Below, in pieces: positions 1-6,688 of a stretch of DNA of 15,657 bases (position 1 is the first letter of the stretch; each line of letters opens with the position of its first letter). The notes beneath the pieces were generated by a model. That model was not told where the DNA came from and did no database searches. It saw only the letters and a program-made list of their open reading frames with translations. The position numbers were made by a program, and so were the translations under genes. Origin of the DNA: Halobacteroidaceae bacterium (lineage in GTDB: Bacteria > Bacillota > Halanaerobiia > B1SED10-174); NCBI GenBank assembly GCA_003550445.1, contig PUKG01000170.1:1-15657 (forward strand), in the 5' to 3' direction.

Positions 1-638
1 AATTTTTCGAGGGCTCCGGGAATGGTTTCTTCCCAGAAAAGTTGTCCATCAGCACTGTAATGATAGAATTGATTTCCCCCTCTTACCAGGACCCCATCTG
101 CAGTTCCCCAAACCATATCAATAACATGGGTGAACTCTTCAGTCCACTCGGTACTTCCATTGGTCAGGCTTAAAGCCTTCAGCAAATTTTCTCCCGTCCC
201 CAGAAAAAGGTTATCATGGGCAATTGCAGGAGGAGTTGTAATTGGTTCTTCCAGGTTTTGATACCAGGAGGGGATTCCGAAGGTTAAATCCCTGGTAAAA
301 ATTTCCCCATTATTCATTGTATTAATGGAGATATTTGCCGAGGCAGCGCTTCCCGTAGGAACAACTCTGGTTAGGGTAGGAGGAGCAAAACGATTTCTCA
401 AGTTTTGCTCGGTAATAGAGTGCGGGGCTATCTGGAAAGCAAAAATGGCAGAAATGGCGAAAATCAGGAAAATCACCAACCCGATTATCCCCAGCTTATG
501 CCTGAAAAAGCGATTAATTGCAATTTTGACAAAACTTGTTGGTTTGTGTTCAATTATTCCTTCTTCAAAAATTCGCTTTTCTTCCATGGAAGAAAGCTCT
601 TGTTGTTCTTTTTCAAGGTTATCTTTTTTATTAGCCAT
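1..638 (-). CDS. DppC/OppC-type ABC permease N-terminus with PQQ-like propeller insertion (partial, runs off window)
   Basis: The reading frame is open from the start at 638 to the window edge (212 residues seen). Residues 1-34 are charged and cytoplasmic. Residues 35-88 match the OppC_N region of peptide ABC permeases: a basic stretch with NRFFRHKLG, a single membrane helix at about 49-69, then NRFAPPT. In normal DppC/OppC proteins a GTDxLGRD motif and the membrane core follow at once. Here, from about residue 138, there are instead beta-propeller-like repeats (LKALSLTNGSTEW, then YSADGQLFWEE) resembling PQQ/WD40-like blades, which would lie outside the membrane. The start at 638 is preferred over an in-frame ATG at 644 because AAAGGTGA (652-645) is well spaced only for 638. 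The gene starts 25 bases after the DppB-type gene, so they are co-transcribed. The permease core is presumed to lie beyond the window; a protein without it is possible. Confidence 0.8.
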   Translation of the reverse strand, partial: MANKKDNLEKEQQELSSMEEKRIFEEGIIEHKPTSFVKIAINRFFRHKLGIIGLVIFLIFAISAIFAFQIAPHSITEQNLRNRFAPPTLTRVVPTGSAASANISINTMNNGEIFTRDLTFGIPSWYQNLEEPITTPPAIAHDNLFLGTGENLLKALSLTNGSTEWTEEFTHVIDMVWGTADGVLVRGGNQFYHYSADGQLFWEETIPGALEK

Positions 639-663
639 TTCCATTCACCTTTCCCTTTTGAGA

Positions 664-1635
664 TTAGTCATAGCGGATCCGCGGATCAACCCAGGCGTAT
701 AAGATGTCGGCCAGAAGGTTGAAAATAACAACCAGAACGGCGATAATCATGATGATGGACATGGCAACAAATTGGTCGTGGTTGATTAGAGAGTGCCAGA
801 AAAGACGACCCATGCCTGGATAAACAAAAACGGCTTCCGTAATTACTGCTCCGCCAAACATAACGGGAATGGCAAGCATAACAAGGGTAATAACAGGTAA
901 TACTGCGTTTCTGAGAGCATGTTTATAAATAATTATCCGTTCCGCGACCCCTTTTGCTCTGGCGGTCCGAATGTAGTCCTCCCGGATTACCTCCAGCATG
1001 GTGGAACGCATGTAACGCATCCATCCCGCCATTGAACTGATCCCCAGTGTAATCATTGGAAGGATCAGATACTGCATCCTATCGGTGAATTCATTCCAGA
1101 AACCCGGGGGAACCCGGACACTTCGGAAGCCACCTATGGGTAACCATCCCAGATGGAAAGAAAATAAAAAGAGTAGAAGGAGCCCGAGCCAGTGGTTGGG
1201 AACGGAAAAACCAAAAAAGGCAAAACCCGTCCAGAAATAATCCCCAAGCGAATACTGACGTAAGGCTGAATAAATCCCAATGGGAATTGCTACCAGGATG
1301 GAAAGGATAAAAGATGAACCTATTAGATAAATTGTATTTTCGATATTCCGGGCGATTAGCGTTGTTACTGGGACTTTGTACTGCTGTGACATACCAAGGT
1401 CGCCCTGGGTTAAAATATTACCCATCCAGCGTAAATAACGCATGTGGAAAGGCTGGTCGAGCCCATAAATCCTGCGAAGATTAGCAAGGTCTTCCTCGCT
1501 CATTTCTGGATCTGCCATTAAAAGGTCAGCTATGGGGTCACCGGGCATGGCATTGAGCAAAGCAAATGCTGCAATGGAAATCAGGATAAGAACGGGTATT
1601 ACCTGGAATATTCTTCGTACGATATATACCCACAT
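664..1635 (-). CDS. DppB/OppB-type peptide ABC transporter permease
   Basis: Inner-membrane permease subunit of a binding-protein-dependent peptide importer. The 323 residues are a normal length for the family. The N-terminus (YIVRRIFQVIPVLILISIAAF) is the typical first helix followed by the MPGDP motif at 30-34. Further hydrophobic helices lie near 101-124, 134-160, 250-272 and 290-314. The EAA loop that contacts the ATPase is visible at about 220-247 (DYIRTARAKGVAERIIIYKHA). The C-terminus WVDPRIRYD is also typical. The start at 1635 follows GGGAGGT at 1650-1644 with 8 bases spacing. It sits between the binding-protein gene and the DppC-type gene. No ATPase subunits are in the window; they may lie beyond the left edge or elsewhere. 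Confidence 0.95.
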   Translation of the reverse strand: MWVYIVRRIFQVIPVLILISIAAFALLNAMPGDPIADLLMADPEMSEEDLANLRRIYGLDQPFHMRYLRWMGNILTQGDLGMSQQYKVPVTTLIARNIENTIYLIGSSFILSILVAIPIGIYSALRQYSLGDYFWTGFAFFGFSVPNHWLGLLLLFLFSFHLGWLPIGGFRSVRVPPGFWNEFTDRMQYLILPMITLGISSMAGWMRYMRSTMLEVIREDYIRTARAKGVAERIIIYKHALRNAVLPVITLVMLAIPVMFGGAVITEAVFVYPGMGRLFWHSLINHDQFVAMSIIMIIAVLVVIFNLLADILYAWVDPRIRYD

Positions 1636-1665
1636 AAAATTATACCTCCCTGCATACTGCTAATT

Positions 1666-1705
1666 GGTGAAAAGGCCGCCCCGCGGGGCGGCCTTTATTT
1701 TCACC
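1666..1705 (-). terminator. strong GC-rich hairpin between binding-protein and permease genes
   Basis: A perfect 13-bp palindrome (arm AAAGGCCGCCCCG, 1671-1696) is extended by flanking GGTGA/TCACC. On the minus strand it is followed by only four Ts, so it is a weak or partial terminator or an RNA-stabilising structure. It lies after the binding-protein stop (1716) and before the DppB ribosome site (1650-1644), the usual place for a hairpin that lowers permease expression relative to the binding protein. Confidence 0.8.
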
Positions 1706-1715
1706 CTGAATTATC

Positions 1716-3377
1716 TTAGTGGATGTCCCATTCGTGGACGTTCCAGGTATCGGGGTCAGCAGACCCTGTAGGCATGATTCCTTCTACGTTTGTTGCCCAG
1801 AAGGCGGCATCAACGCGGAAGAACAGCGGCAGAGATGGAATTTCATAGGTCCACAACTGCAGGAGTCGAGTATTAAGCTCCTGGCGGCGGGTGGGATCCA
1901 TTTCATTCATCATTTCGTCAATAATTTCACTGGCTTCTTCGTTGTACCAACCAGCTACGTTCTGCCCTTCCCAGTTATTCTCTGGACGGGGGATATTATC
2001 CTTGTGCCAGAGAGTATTGGGGAGAGAGGTGGGGAAGCTGGACCAGGCAAACAGGACCATGTGGGGCCATTCTCTTCTGTAGAAGTGTTCGGGATCGAAC
2101 AGGGCACCAGCGGTCATGTTATTAATTTCTACCTGAATTCCTACCTCAGCCCACTGCTGGGCGATAATCTGCTGAACCATTTCGCGAGTTGCATCACCAG
2201 CGGTGGTGCGGAAATCAAGGATCATCTGGTCTCCAGTTTCCTGATGAGTCATAATTCCATCAGAATCGCGAACGAAACCTGCTGCAGCCAGGAGAGCTTC
2301 AGCTCTTTCGGGGTTGTATTCATAGGTGGTAATAATATCTGCTGCTTCTTCGCTAAAGAGGGGGTGAACTTCGGTCTGGAAGGTGTGAGCAGGGCTGATA
2401 ACCCCTTCAAAAACGGTTTCCATGATTTCTTCACGGTCAGTAGCGTGCATTAAGGCACGGCGGACACGGTCGTCATCAAATGGAGCAAAGTCGCGGTTGT
2501 TGAGGTCGATGTGTTCCCAGGTAGTGGCTTCGTAGAACTCGACGTGTACCTCTTCGGGATCTACTGAACGCTGCAGAGCGATAGCAGTGTCAAAGGGAAG
2601 GGTGGGGCCGATGCTGGCCTGTACTTCTCCACCTTCGATCATAAAGCGAAGAGTTTCTGTATCTTCTACAAAACGAACTACGATAACATCGATTTTGGGC
2701 TCGCCAAGGTGATAGTTTTCGTTGGCTACGAGCTCAATATGGCTTCCTGCTACCCAGTCTTCAATGATATAAGGTCCGGCGCCAAAGAATCCGGTTCTCC
2801 AGTAATTGTGCTCGACAAGACCGGAAATGTTGTCATTGTCGTAGTATTCCTGGAAAATGTGGGCTGGGACAGGGTCAAAACCGGTTACCTGGTCGGCAAA
2901 GGGATACAATTGGTTAAAATGAATTTTCATTTCAAAGTCATTTACAACTTCAATTTCTTCAATATAACCTGCTACGGTTTTTGTAATGGCAGGATAGTCG
3001 GGATGCATGTGGATATTGTAACCAAGAACATAGTCCTCAACGGTTAACTGTTCCCCATCATGCCAGTAAACATCGTCCCGAATTTGCCAGTGGACAATCA
3101 TGGTTTCTTCTTCTTCGTTAACTTCCCAGGTGCCATCATCAACATTTGGTTGATAAACAGCGATATTGGGATGCATATCCCAATTGTTATCACGATAGAG
3201 AAGTCCAGGCTTAATCATGGCTTCAACCTGGGTTGCAGCGACCATGGAGAACATTGAACCAAATCCATCAGGCTCCTGCTGCATTGCTAATTCCAGAATT
3301 TTTTCCTGGGCTCCAACCACACCAGTGGTAATGGCCAAAGCCAGAATCAAAACTAACAAAATAAGCTTACGTTGCAT
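1716..3377 (-). CDS. peptide ABC transporter substrate-binding protein (SBP family 5)
   Basis: Extracellular solute-binding protein that delivers peptides to the DppBC-type permease. Length (553) is normal for family 5. A signal peptide is clear: MQRK, a hydrophobic core at about 5-20, and a signal-peptidase-I type site VGA|Q after residue 23. There is no lipobox and no cysteine anywhere in the protein, unlike most Gram-positive binding proteins. Family features include GLLYRDNN near the N-terminus, WHDGEQLTVEDYV, the GAGPYIIEDW segment, FDDDRVRRALMHATDREEI and a C-terminal LPLFFRVDAAFWATNVEG. The mature protein is very rich in Glu and Asp, suggesting a saline environment. The start at 3377 follows AAGGAGGGAATTAA. 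First full-sized gene of the operon. Confidence 0.95.
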   Translation of the reverse strand: MQRKLILLVLILALAITTGVVGAQEKILELAMQQEPDGFGSMFSMVAATQVEAMIKPGLLYRDNNWDMHPNIAVYQPNVDDGTWEVNEEEETMIVHWQIRDDVYWHDGEQLTVEDYVLGYNIHMHPDYPAITKTVAGYIEEIEVVNDFEMKIHFNQLYPFADQVTGFDPVPAHIFQEYYDNDNISGLVEHNYWRTGFFGAGPYIIEDWVAGSHIELVANENYHLGEPKIDVIVVRFVEDTETLRFMIEGGEVQASIGPTLPFDTAIALQRSVDPEEVHVEFYEATTWEHIDLNNRDFAPFDDDRVRRALMHATDREEIMETVFEGVISPAHTFQTEVHPLFSEEAADIITTYEYNPERAEALLAAAGFVRDSDGIMTHQETGDQMILDFRTTAGDATREMVQQIIAQQWAEVGIQVEINNMTAGALFDPEHFYRREWPHMVLFAWSSFPTSLPNTLWHKDNIPRPENNWEGQNVAGWYNEEASEIIDEMMNEMDPTRRQELNTRLLQLWTYEIPSLPLFFRVDAAFWATNVEGIMPTGSADPDTWNVHEWDIH

Positions 3378-3450
3378 TTAATTCCCTCCTTGTTTTTCTT
3401 AGATCAAATAAGTTGAGATTTCGGAAAAATCCCCCTAGATTGCTTTCCAT
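3367..3450 (-). CDS. possible 27-codon leader ORF upstream of the binding-protein gene
   Basis: An ATG at 3450 is preceded by CCAAAGGAGGTG (3462-3451), an almost complete match to the anti-Shine-Dalgarno sequence. The frame stays open for 27 codons (begins MESNLGGFFR, ends RRELNAT) and stops 11 bases inside the binding-protein gene, whose own ribosome site lies within it. This layout suggests translational coupling or a leader peptide. The weak point is spacing: only two bases separate GGAGG from the ATG. The peptide resembles nothing I recognise. Confidence 0.3.
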   Translation of the reverse strand: MESNLGGFFRNLNLFDLRKTRRELNAT

Positions 3451-3597
3451 CACCTCCTTTGGTAAATAGAAGCAAGTTCTTACTGATTAATAAAATTGTG
3501 CGAGGTCTTTCCACAGAGTATATTCTTTGTTTTCTGGAAAACTCCTGCAAATATCTTTAATTTCCCCTTTGGTGAATTAAGAAATTTGCCAATAAAG

Positions 3598-3630
3598 GGA
3601 TAATATCCAAGAAGTAGAAAGAGATATTAT
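3598..3630. promoter_or_regulatory. inverted repeats upstream of the peptidase operon (possible operator)
   Basis: Within the 5' region of the peptidase gene there is an 11-base palindrome GGATAATATCC (3598-3608). Overlapping it is an 8-bp inverted repeat, ATAATATC at 3600-3607 and GATATTAT at 3623-3630, separated by 15 bases. It ends 16 bases before AGGTG of the ribosome site. It could be an operator or a weak mRNA hairpin. I saw no convincing -35/-10 pair on either strand in the remaining sequence between the divergent operons (3451-3650). Confidence 0.35.
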
Positions 3631-3650
3631 AAAAAAATGGGGAAAAGGTG

Positions 3651-4736
3651 ATGATATTGTGGGATGAAAAAGTTTTGCGCTACTTTAAAGTAGGAAATTT
3701 AAAGTCTGGTCCAAAATCTTCAATTCTTGATGTGGAAGGTGTCTGTATTAGTCATTTTACCATGAATCGGGGAAAAGGTAAAATGGAAGTAGGTAAAGGA
3801 CCGGTTAGAACAGGAATTACCATGATTAATCCCCTTTCGGAAAATATTTGGGAGCATTCACCTGCATGTAGTGTTTTTGTGGCCAATGGTTACGGCAAAA
3901 CCGCAGGCCTTGCACAGGTGCAAGAACTGGGGGTTTTAGAAACTCCTGTTTTTTTAACCAATACCATGTCGGTAGGGGATGTGTGGGCAGGGGCATCTCA
4001 GTATATGCTGGAATATAACCCCCAACTTGCAGAGGAAGGGCAAACTGTTAACCCCGTGGTGGGAGAATGTAATGATGGATTTCTAAACGATATATATGGA
4101 AGGCATATCCTTCCGGAACATGTGATTGAAACAGGGAAAAAACTCTCCTCTGAAAATACCGAAGGTGGAAACATAGGAGCGGGAACGGGGATGGTTTCCT
4201 TTGGTTATAAAGGTGGGATAGGACATTCATCCCGGGAAATTGAATATAATGGATATAATTTTACCCTCGGCTGCCTTGTATTAGCCAATTATGGGGAAAG
4301 AAAAAGTTTGAGAATTAATGGGGTTCCTGTAGGGCATAAACTACCTTCCTGGGAAAAAGAAAAAAATGATGGTTCAATTATGATTATTCTTGGAACCGAC
4401 ATTCCTCTTGATAATAGACAACTTGATAGGGTTTGTCGGAGAGCTCCACTGGGTTTAGCCCTTACGGGTTCAGTCCTTGGTCACGGTAGCGGAGATTTTA
4501 TTCTGGCTTTTTCTACATCAAATATTAGAGATAGGAAGGGGAATTTGATATATTCGTCAAAGAAAGTAAGGGAAAAGGGAGATTTTCTTAACCTGGTTTT
4601 CCAGGCTGCAGTTGAGGCAGTAGCTGCAGCCGTTTATGATGCTCTTCTTAAAGCTGAAACAATGGAAGGGCGTGACAACCGCAGGGTGGAAGGACTACCC
4701 GCGGAAAAAATAATAGAAATTCTTCAAGGAGGTTAA
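3651..4736 (+). CDS. DmpA-family P1 (S58) aminopeptidase
   Basis: Predicted cytoplasmic N-terminal nucleophile hydrolase related to DmpA L-aminopeptidase/D-esterase and beta-aminopeptidases. The family self-cleaves at a Gly-Ser bond and the new N-terminal Ser is the nucleophile. The hallmark is present near residue 273: RRAPLGLALTGSVLGHGSGD, with the presumed cleavage between G and S of GHGSGD (Ser at about 280), followed by the family's AFST motif. Upstream conserved parts include GVCISHFTMN, KGPVRTGITMI, NGYGKTAGL, TNTMSVGDV and EGGNIGAGTGM. About 361 residues is normal. GTG 3648, ATG 3651 and TTG 3657 are in frame; AGGTG at 3646-3650 is best spaced for TTG 3657, so the true start may be 6 bases later. 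First gene of a four-gene cluster and divergent from the peptide importer, suggesting action on imported peptides. Substrate is not predictable. Confidence 0.92.
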   Translation: MILWDEKVLRYFKVGNLKSGPKSSILDVEGVCISHFTMNRGKGKMEVGKGPVRTGITMINPLSENIWEHSPACSVFVANGYGKTAGLAQVQELGVLETPVFLTNTMSVGDVWAGASQYMLEYNPQLAEEGQTVNPVVGECNDGFLNDIYGRHILPEHVIETGKKLSSENTEGGNIGAGTGMVSFGYKGGIGHSSREIEYNGYNFTLGCLVLANYGERKSLRINGVPVGHKLPSWEKEKNDGSIMIILGTDIPLDNRQLDRVCRRAPLGLALTGSVLGHGSGDFILAFSTSNIRDRKGNLIYSSKKVREKGDFLNLVFQAAVEAVAAAVYDALLKAETMEGRDNRRVEGLPAEKIIEILQGG

Positions 4737-4739
4737 CGC

Positions 4740-5624
4740 ATGAAAACCAACGTAAAAAAATTGGTAAAAATGTCAGTTCAGGGACAGGTCTCACCCCCGG
4801 TAAAAGGAAGAGAATATACGGTAAAACATGATGGTCAACCAATGGTCCTGCCCGGGGTTGGAGGAATTACTTACAACGTAAAAATCGGTGATCCCGTTAT
4901 GGACTGGGTGGCAGACCATGTAGAACCGGGAGTAAGTATGAAAATTACCGGGGCTGACCGGCAACAGGCGGCAGCCAATGCCGGGTTGAATACTCTGGCC
5001 TGTATTGGAAACAAGGCAAAAGTCATTAGCGGAGATGCAAAGGGTGCAGAAGGGTATGTGACAGGAAAACACGGTGGTATTGAGCATGTCCTGGTTTATT
5101 TTGATGAAGAAACCCTGGAAAAGATGACCCTTGATGATAAAATTTTAATCCAGGGCTATGGGGTTGGAATGAAAATTGAAGAACTCCCAGAAGTAAAGGT
5201 TATGAACCTGGATCCAGGGCTTTTTGAAAAAATGAACCTTAATATAAGGGATGGGAAACTAGAGGTTCCTGTAGCCGGGGTAATTCCCCCCGAGCTCATG
5301 GGATCTGGACTGGGAGCCCCTTCAGCTTATACAGGAGACTATGATCTTACCACCCAGGACAGAGAAATTATTAAAGAGCTTGGTCTGGATAAGCTTCGTT
5401 TTGGTGACATTGTTGCCCTGGAAAATACCGATAATTCTTACGGGCGTTGTTTTAAAAGGGGAGCTGTTTCAATTGGAGTAGTTGTTCATAGCGATTGTGT
5501 TGTTGCCGGTCACGGACCGGGGATTACAACCATTTTCACCTCTCCCCAGGGGAAAATTAACCCTGTTAAAAAGGACAAGGCGAATATTGGCGACTTCCTC
5601 GGCATCCTGAGTAAGGAGGGTTAA
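4740..5624 (+). CDS. DUF4438 domain protein
   Basis: A 294-residue soluble protein that I recognise as DUF4438 (the Thermotoga TM1086-like family), for which I know no proven function. Landmarks are VLPGVGGITYNVKIGD (36-51), GADRQQAAANAGLN (71-84), HGGIEHVLVYF (111-121), GSGLGAPSAYTGDYD (188-202), FGDIVALENTDNSYGR (221-236) and HSDCVVAGHGPGITTIF (250-266). The glycine-rich GDYD and GHGPG segments look like ligand or metal sites, but this is only a guess. No signal peptide or membrane helix. The start follows GGAGG at 4728-4732, within the last codons of the peptidase gene, and the two genes are 3 bases apart, so they are probably translated together. The context suggests a role linked to peptidase products. 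Confidence 0.85.
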   Translation: MKTNVKKLVKMSVQGQVSPPVKGREYTVKHDGQPMVLPGVGGITYNVKIGDPVMDWVADHVEPGVSMKITGADRQQAAANAGLNTLACIGNKAKVISGDAKGAEGYVTGKHGGIEHVLVYFDEETLEKMTLDDKILIQGYGVGMKIEELPEVKVMNLDPGLFEKMNLNIRDGKLEVPVAGVIPPELMGSGLGAPSAYTGDYDLTTQDREIIKELGLDKLRFGDIVALENTDNSYGRCFKRGAVSIGVVVHSDCVVAGHGPGITTIFTSPQGKINPVKKDKANIGDFLGILSKEG

Positions 5625-5625
5625 A

Positions 5626-6174
5626 ATGGGAAAGATTAATATTGATCCCCAACCGCTTTTATTACCTCTACCTGCCGTGCTGGCTTCCTGTGCCCACGAG
5701 GATAGGAGAAGTATTATTACCCTTGCCTGGGCGGGAATTGTTTCATCAATGCCTCCCCGGATAGGCCTGGGTATTAGGCCCCAACGCTTTTCTTACAACC
5801 TAATTGCTGCCAGCGGAGAATTTGCCGTAAGCCTTCCTGATGAAAAGTTGATGGAAGCAGTCCATATCTGTGGGAGTAAATCGGGGCGGGAAATTGATAA
5901 ATTTAAAGAACTGGGTCTGACTCCGATCAAAGGAAAAGAAATAACCTCCCCAATAATTGGGGAAGCTCCAGTTACCCTGGAATGCAAGCTGGATAGAATA
6001 GTGGAAATGGAAGGATCCCACCACCTGTTTATTGGAGAAATAAAAAATGTAATAATTGAAGAAAGTATTTTAAATGAGGAAGGGAAAATAGATCCCCAAA
6101 AAGCCCGCATAATAACTTTTGGAGGGGGAAATTACTGGAAATGGGGCTCCTTTTTGGAAACGAGGAAACCCTGA
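5626..6174 (+). CDS. flavin-reductase-like FMN-binding protein
   Basis: A 182-residue protein of the flavin reductase domain family (split-barrel, FMN binding). Evidence includes ITLAWAGIVSSMPPRIGLGI (31-50), with TLAW at the usual FMN phosphate region and PPRIGLGIRPQRFSYNLI forming the typical strand and loop. GEFAVSLP (64-71) follows, then the SGREIDKF segment (86-93) and ECKLDRIVEMEGSHHLFIGEI (119-139). It has no NAD(P)-binding Rossmann fold of its own, as is normal in this family. The start is one base after the DUF4438 stop, with AAGGAGGG inside the end of that gene. Members act as flavin reductases, as partners of monooxygenases or as electron-transfer flavoproteins; the specific role here is unknown. 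Confidence 0.88.
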   Translation: MGKINIDPQPLLLPLPAVLASCAHEDRRSIITLAWAGIVSSMPPRIGLGIRPQRFSYNLIAASGEFAVSLPDEKLMEAVHICGSKSGREIDKFKELGLTPIKGKEITSPIIGEAPVTLECKLDRIVEMEGSHHLFIGEIKNVIIEESILNEEGKIDPQKARIITFGGGNYWKWGSFLETRKP

Positions 6175-6471
6175 GTGAGTCCCAAATATCGCTCGGATAA
6201 GATAAAAAGAGAGCATACAGTAATCAGGGAAATCGGACCACTCCTGCAGGAAGTATCCCAGCTTTCCGAAATAAAAAGTGTCCTGCCCGGCCGTATTAAC
6301 CAGCGGACCGGCAGCGGACACCAACCATACCTCCAACTCCAATATATTACTGAAACTGGTTTTAAGTTGCTGGGAAAAACCAGCTCTTCTGTCCAGGAAG
6401 TGTTCGTTGTAACAAATTACCCGGAAAATGTCTTAAAAAAGCTCCGGGAACAAGGAATTATTAGGGGATGA
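6175..6471 (+). CDS. DUF2103-like predicted metal-binding protein
   Basis: A small 98-residue protein starting with GTG directly after the TGA of the flavin-reductase-like gene; GAGG at 6162-6165 provides the ribosome site. I recognise it as resembling DUF2103, from HTVIREIGPLLQEV (14-27), VLPGRINQRTGSG (36-48), and GFKLLGKTSSSVQEVFVVT (62-80). It has no cysteine, signal peptide or membrane helix, and contains two histidines (14 and 49). Function is unknown; family naming is from memory of the motif pattern. It is the last gene of the cluster and has no terminator of its own: the transcript would read through tRNA-Pro to the terminator at 6606. Confidence 0.7.
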   Translation: MSPKYRSDKIKREHTVIREIGPLLQEVSQLSEIKSVLPGRINQRTGSGHQPYLQLQYITETGFKLLGKTSSSVQEVFVVTNYPENVLKKLREQGIIRG

Positions 6472-6476
6472 AAGCG

Positions 6477-6505
6477 TTGACTTTGGATATCCCCTGTGGT
6501 AAAAT
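6477..6505 (+). promoter_or_regulatory. sigma-A promoter of tRNA-Pro
   Basis: TTGACT at 6477-6482 and TAAAAT at 6500-6505 are separated by exactly 17 bases. Transcription would start near 6512, just ahead of the tRNA at 6519. The promoter begins only six bases after the DUF2103-like stop codon. Confidence 0.88.
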
Positions 6506-6518
6506 ACGCATAGATATT

Positions 6519-6596
6519 CGGGATGTAGCGCAGCCTGGTTAGCGCGCACGTCTGGGGGGCGTGAGGTCGGGAGTTCAAATCTCCCCATCCCGACCA
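6519..6596 (+). tRNA. tRNA-Pro (anticodon GGG)
   Basis: A complete cloverleaf: acceptor CGGGATG/CATCCCG, D stem GCGC/GCGC, anticodon stem CACGT/GCGTG with loop CTGGGGG giving anticodon GGG, T stem GGGAG/CTCCC with TTCAAAT loop, discriminator A and an encoded CCA. C1-G72 with A73 is characteristic of bacterial tRNA-Pro. Confidence 0.97.
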
Positions 6597-6605
6597 GAAA
6601 AATAT

Positions 6606-6634
6606 AGCTCCTGCTTTTTTGCAGGGGCTTTTTT
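6606..6634 (+). terminator. rho-independent terminator after tRNA-Pro
   Basis: A 9-bp stem AGCTCCTGC / GCAGGGGCT (one G-U pair) with a six-T loop is followed by a T tract. It would end both the tRNA-Pro transcript and read-through from the DUF2103-like gene. Confidence 0.9.
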
Positions 6635-6645
6635 ATTTTCGAAAA

Positions 6646-6675
6646 CAAAAAGCCCCATCCATTTCAGGACAGGGC
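6646..6675 (-). terminator. rho-independent terminator of the secreted-protein gene
   Basis: On the minus strand GCCC-TG-TCC, loop TGAAAT, GGA-TG-GGGC forms a stem with one internal mismatch block, followed by five Ts. It lies 14 bases past the stop of the gene ending at 6689 and faces the tRNA-Pro terminator. Confidence 0.8.
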
Positions 6676-6688
6676 AATGAGTTTTACC

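Noticed and set aside
325..722. Two plus-strand frames over the DppC-type gene start
   Set aside because: The minus strand is open through the whole region and matches OppC_N; the plus-strand products look like nothing and span two minus-strand genes.
1719..2453. Long plus-strand frame opposite the binding-protein gene
   Set aside because: It mirrors the third codon positions of a clearly homologous minus-strand gene and has no ribosome site or recognisable product.
3448..3462. Plus-strand sequence resembling the 3' end of 16S rRNA (ATCACCTCCTTT)
   Set aside because: Only the anti-Shine-Dalgarno part matches; it is simply the complement of a strong minus-strand ribosome site.
3540..3600. 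Possible sigma-54 promoter (GG and GC elements near the peptidase operon)
   Set aside because: The GG and GC elements are about 15 bases apart rather than the required 10; no correct match was found upstream of the dehydrogenase operon either.
6433..6648. Minus-strand frame containing GMGRFELPTSRPPDVRANQ
   Set aside because: This is the antisense of tRNA-Pro and flanking sequence; the same false protein is a known annotation artefact at proline tRNA genes.
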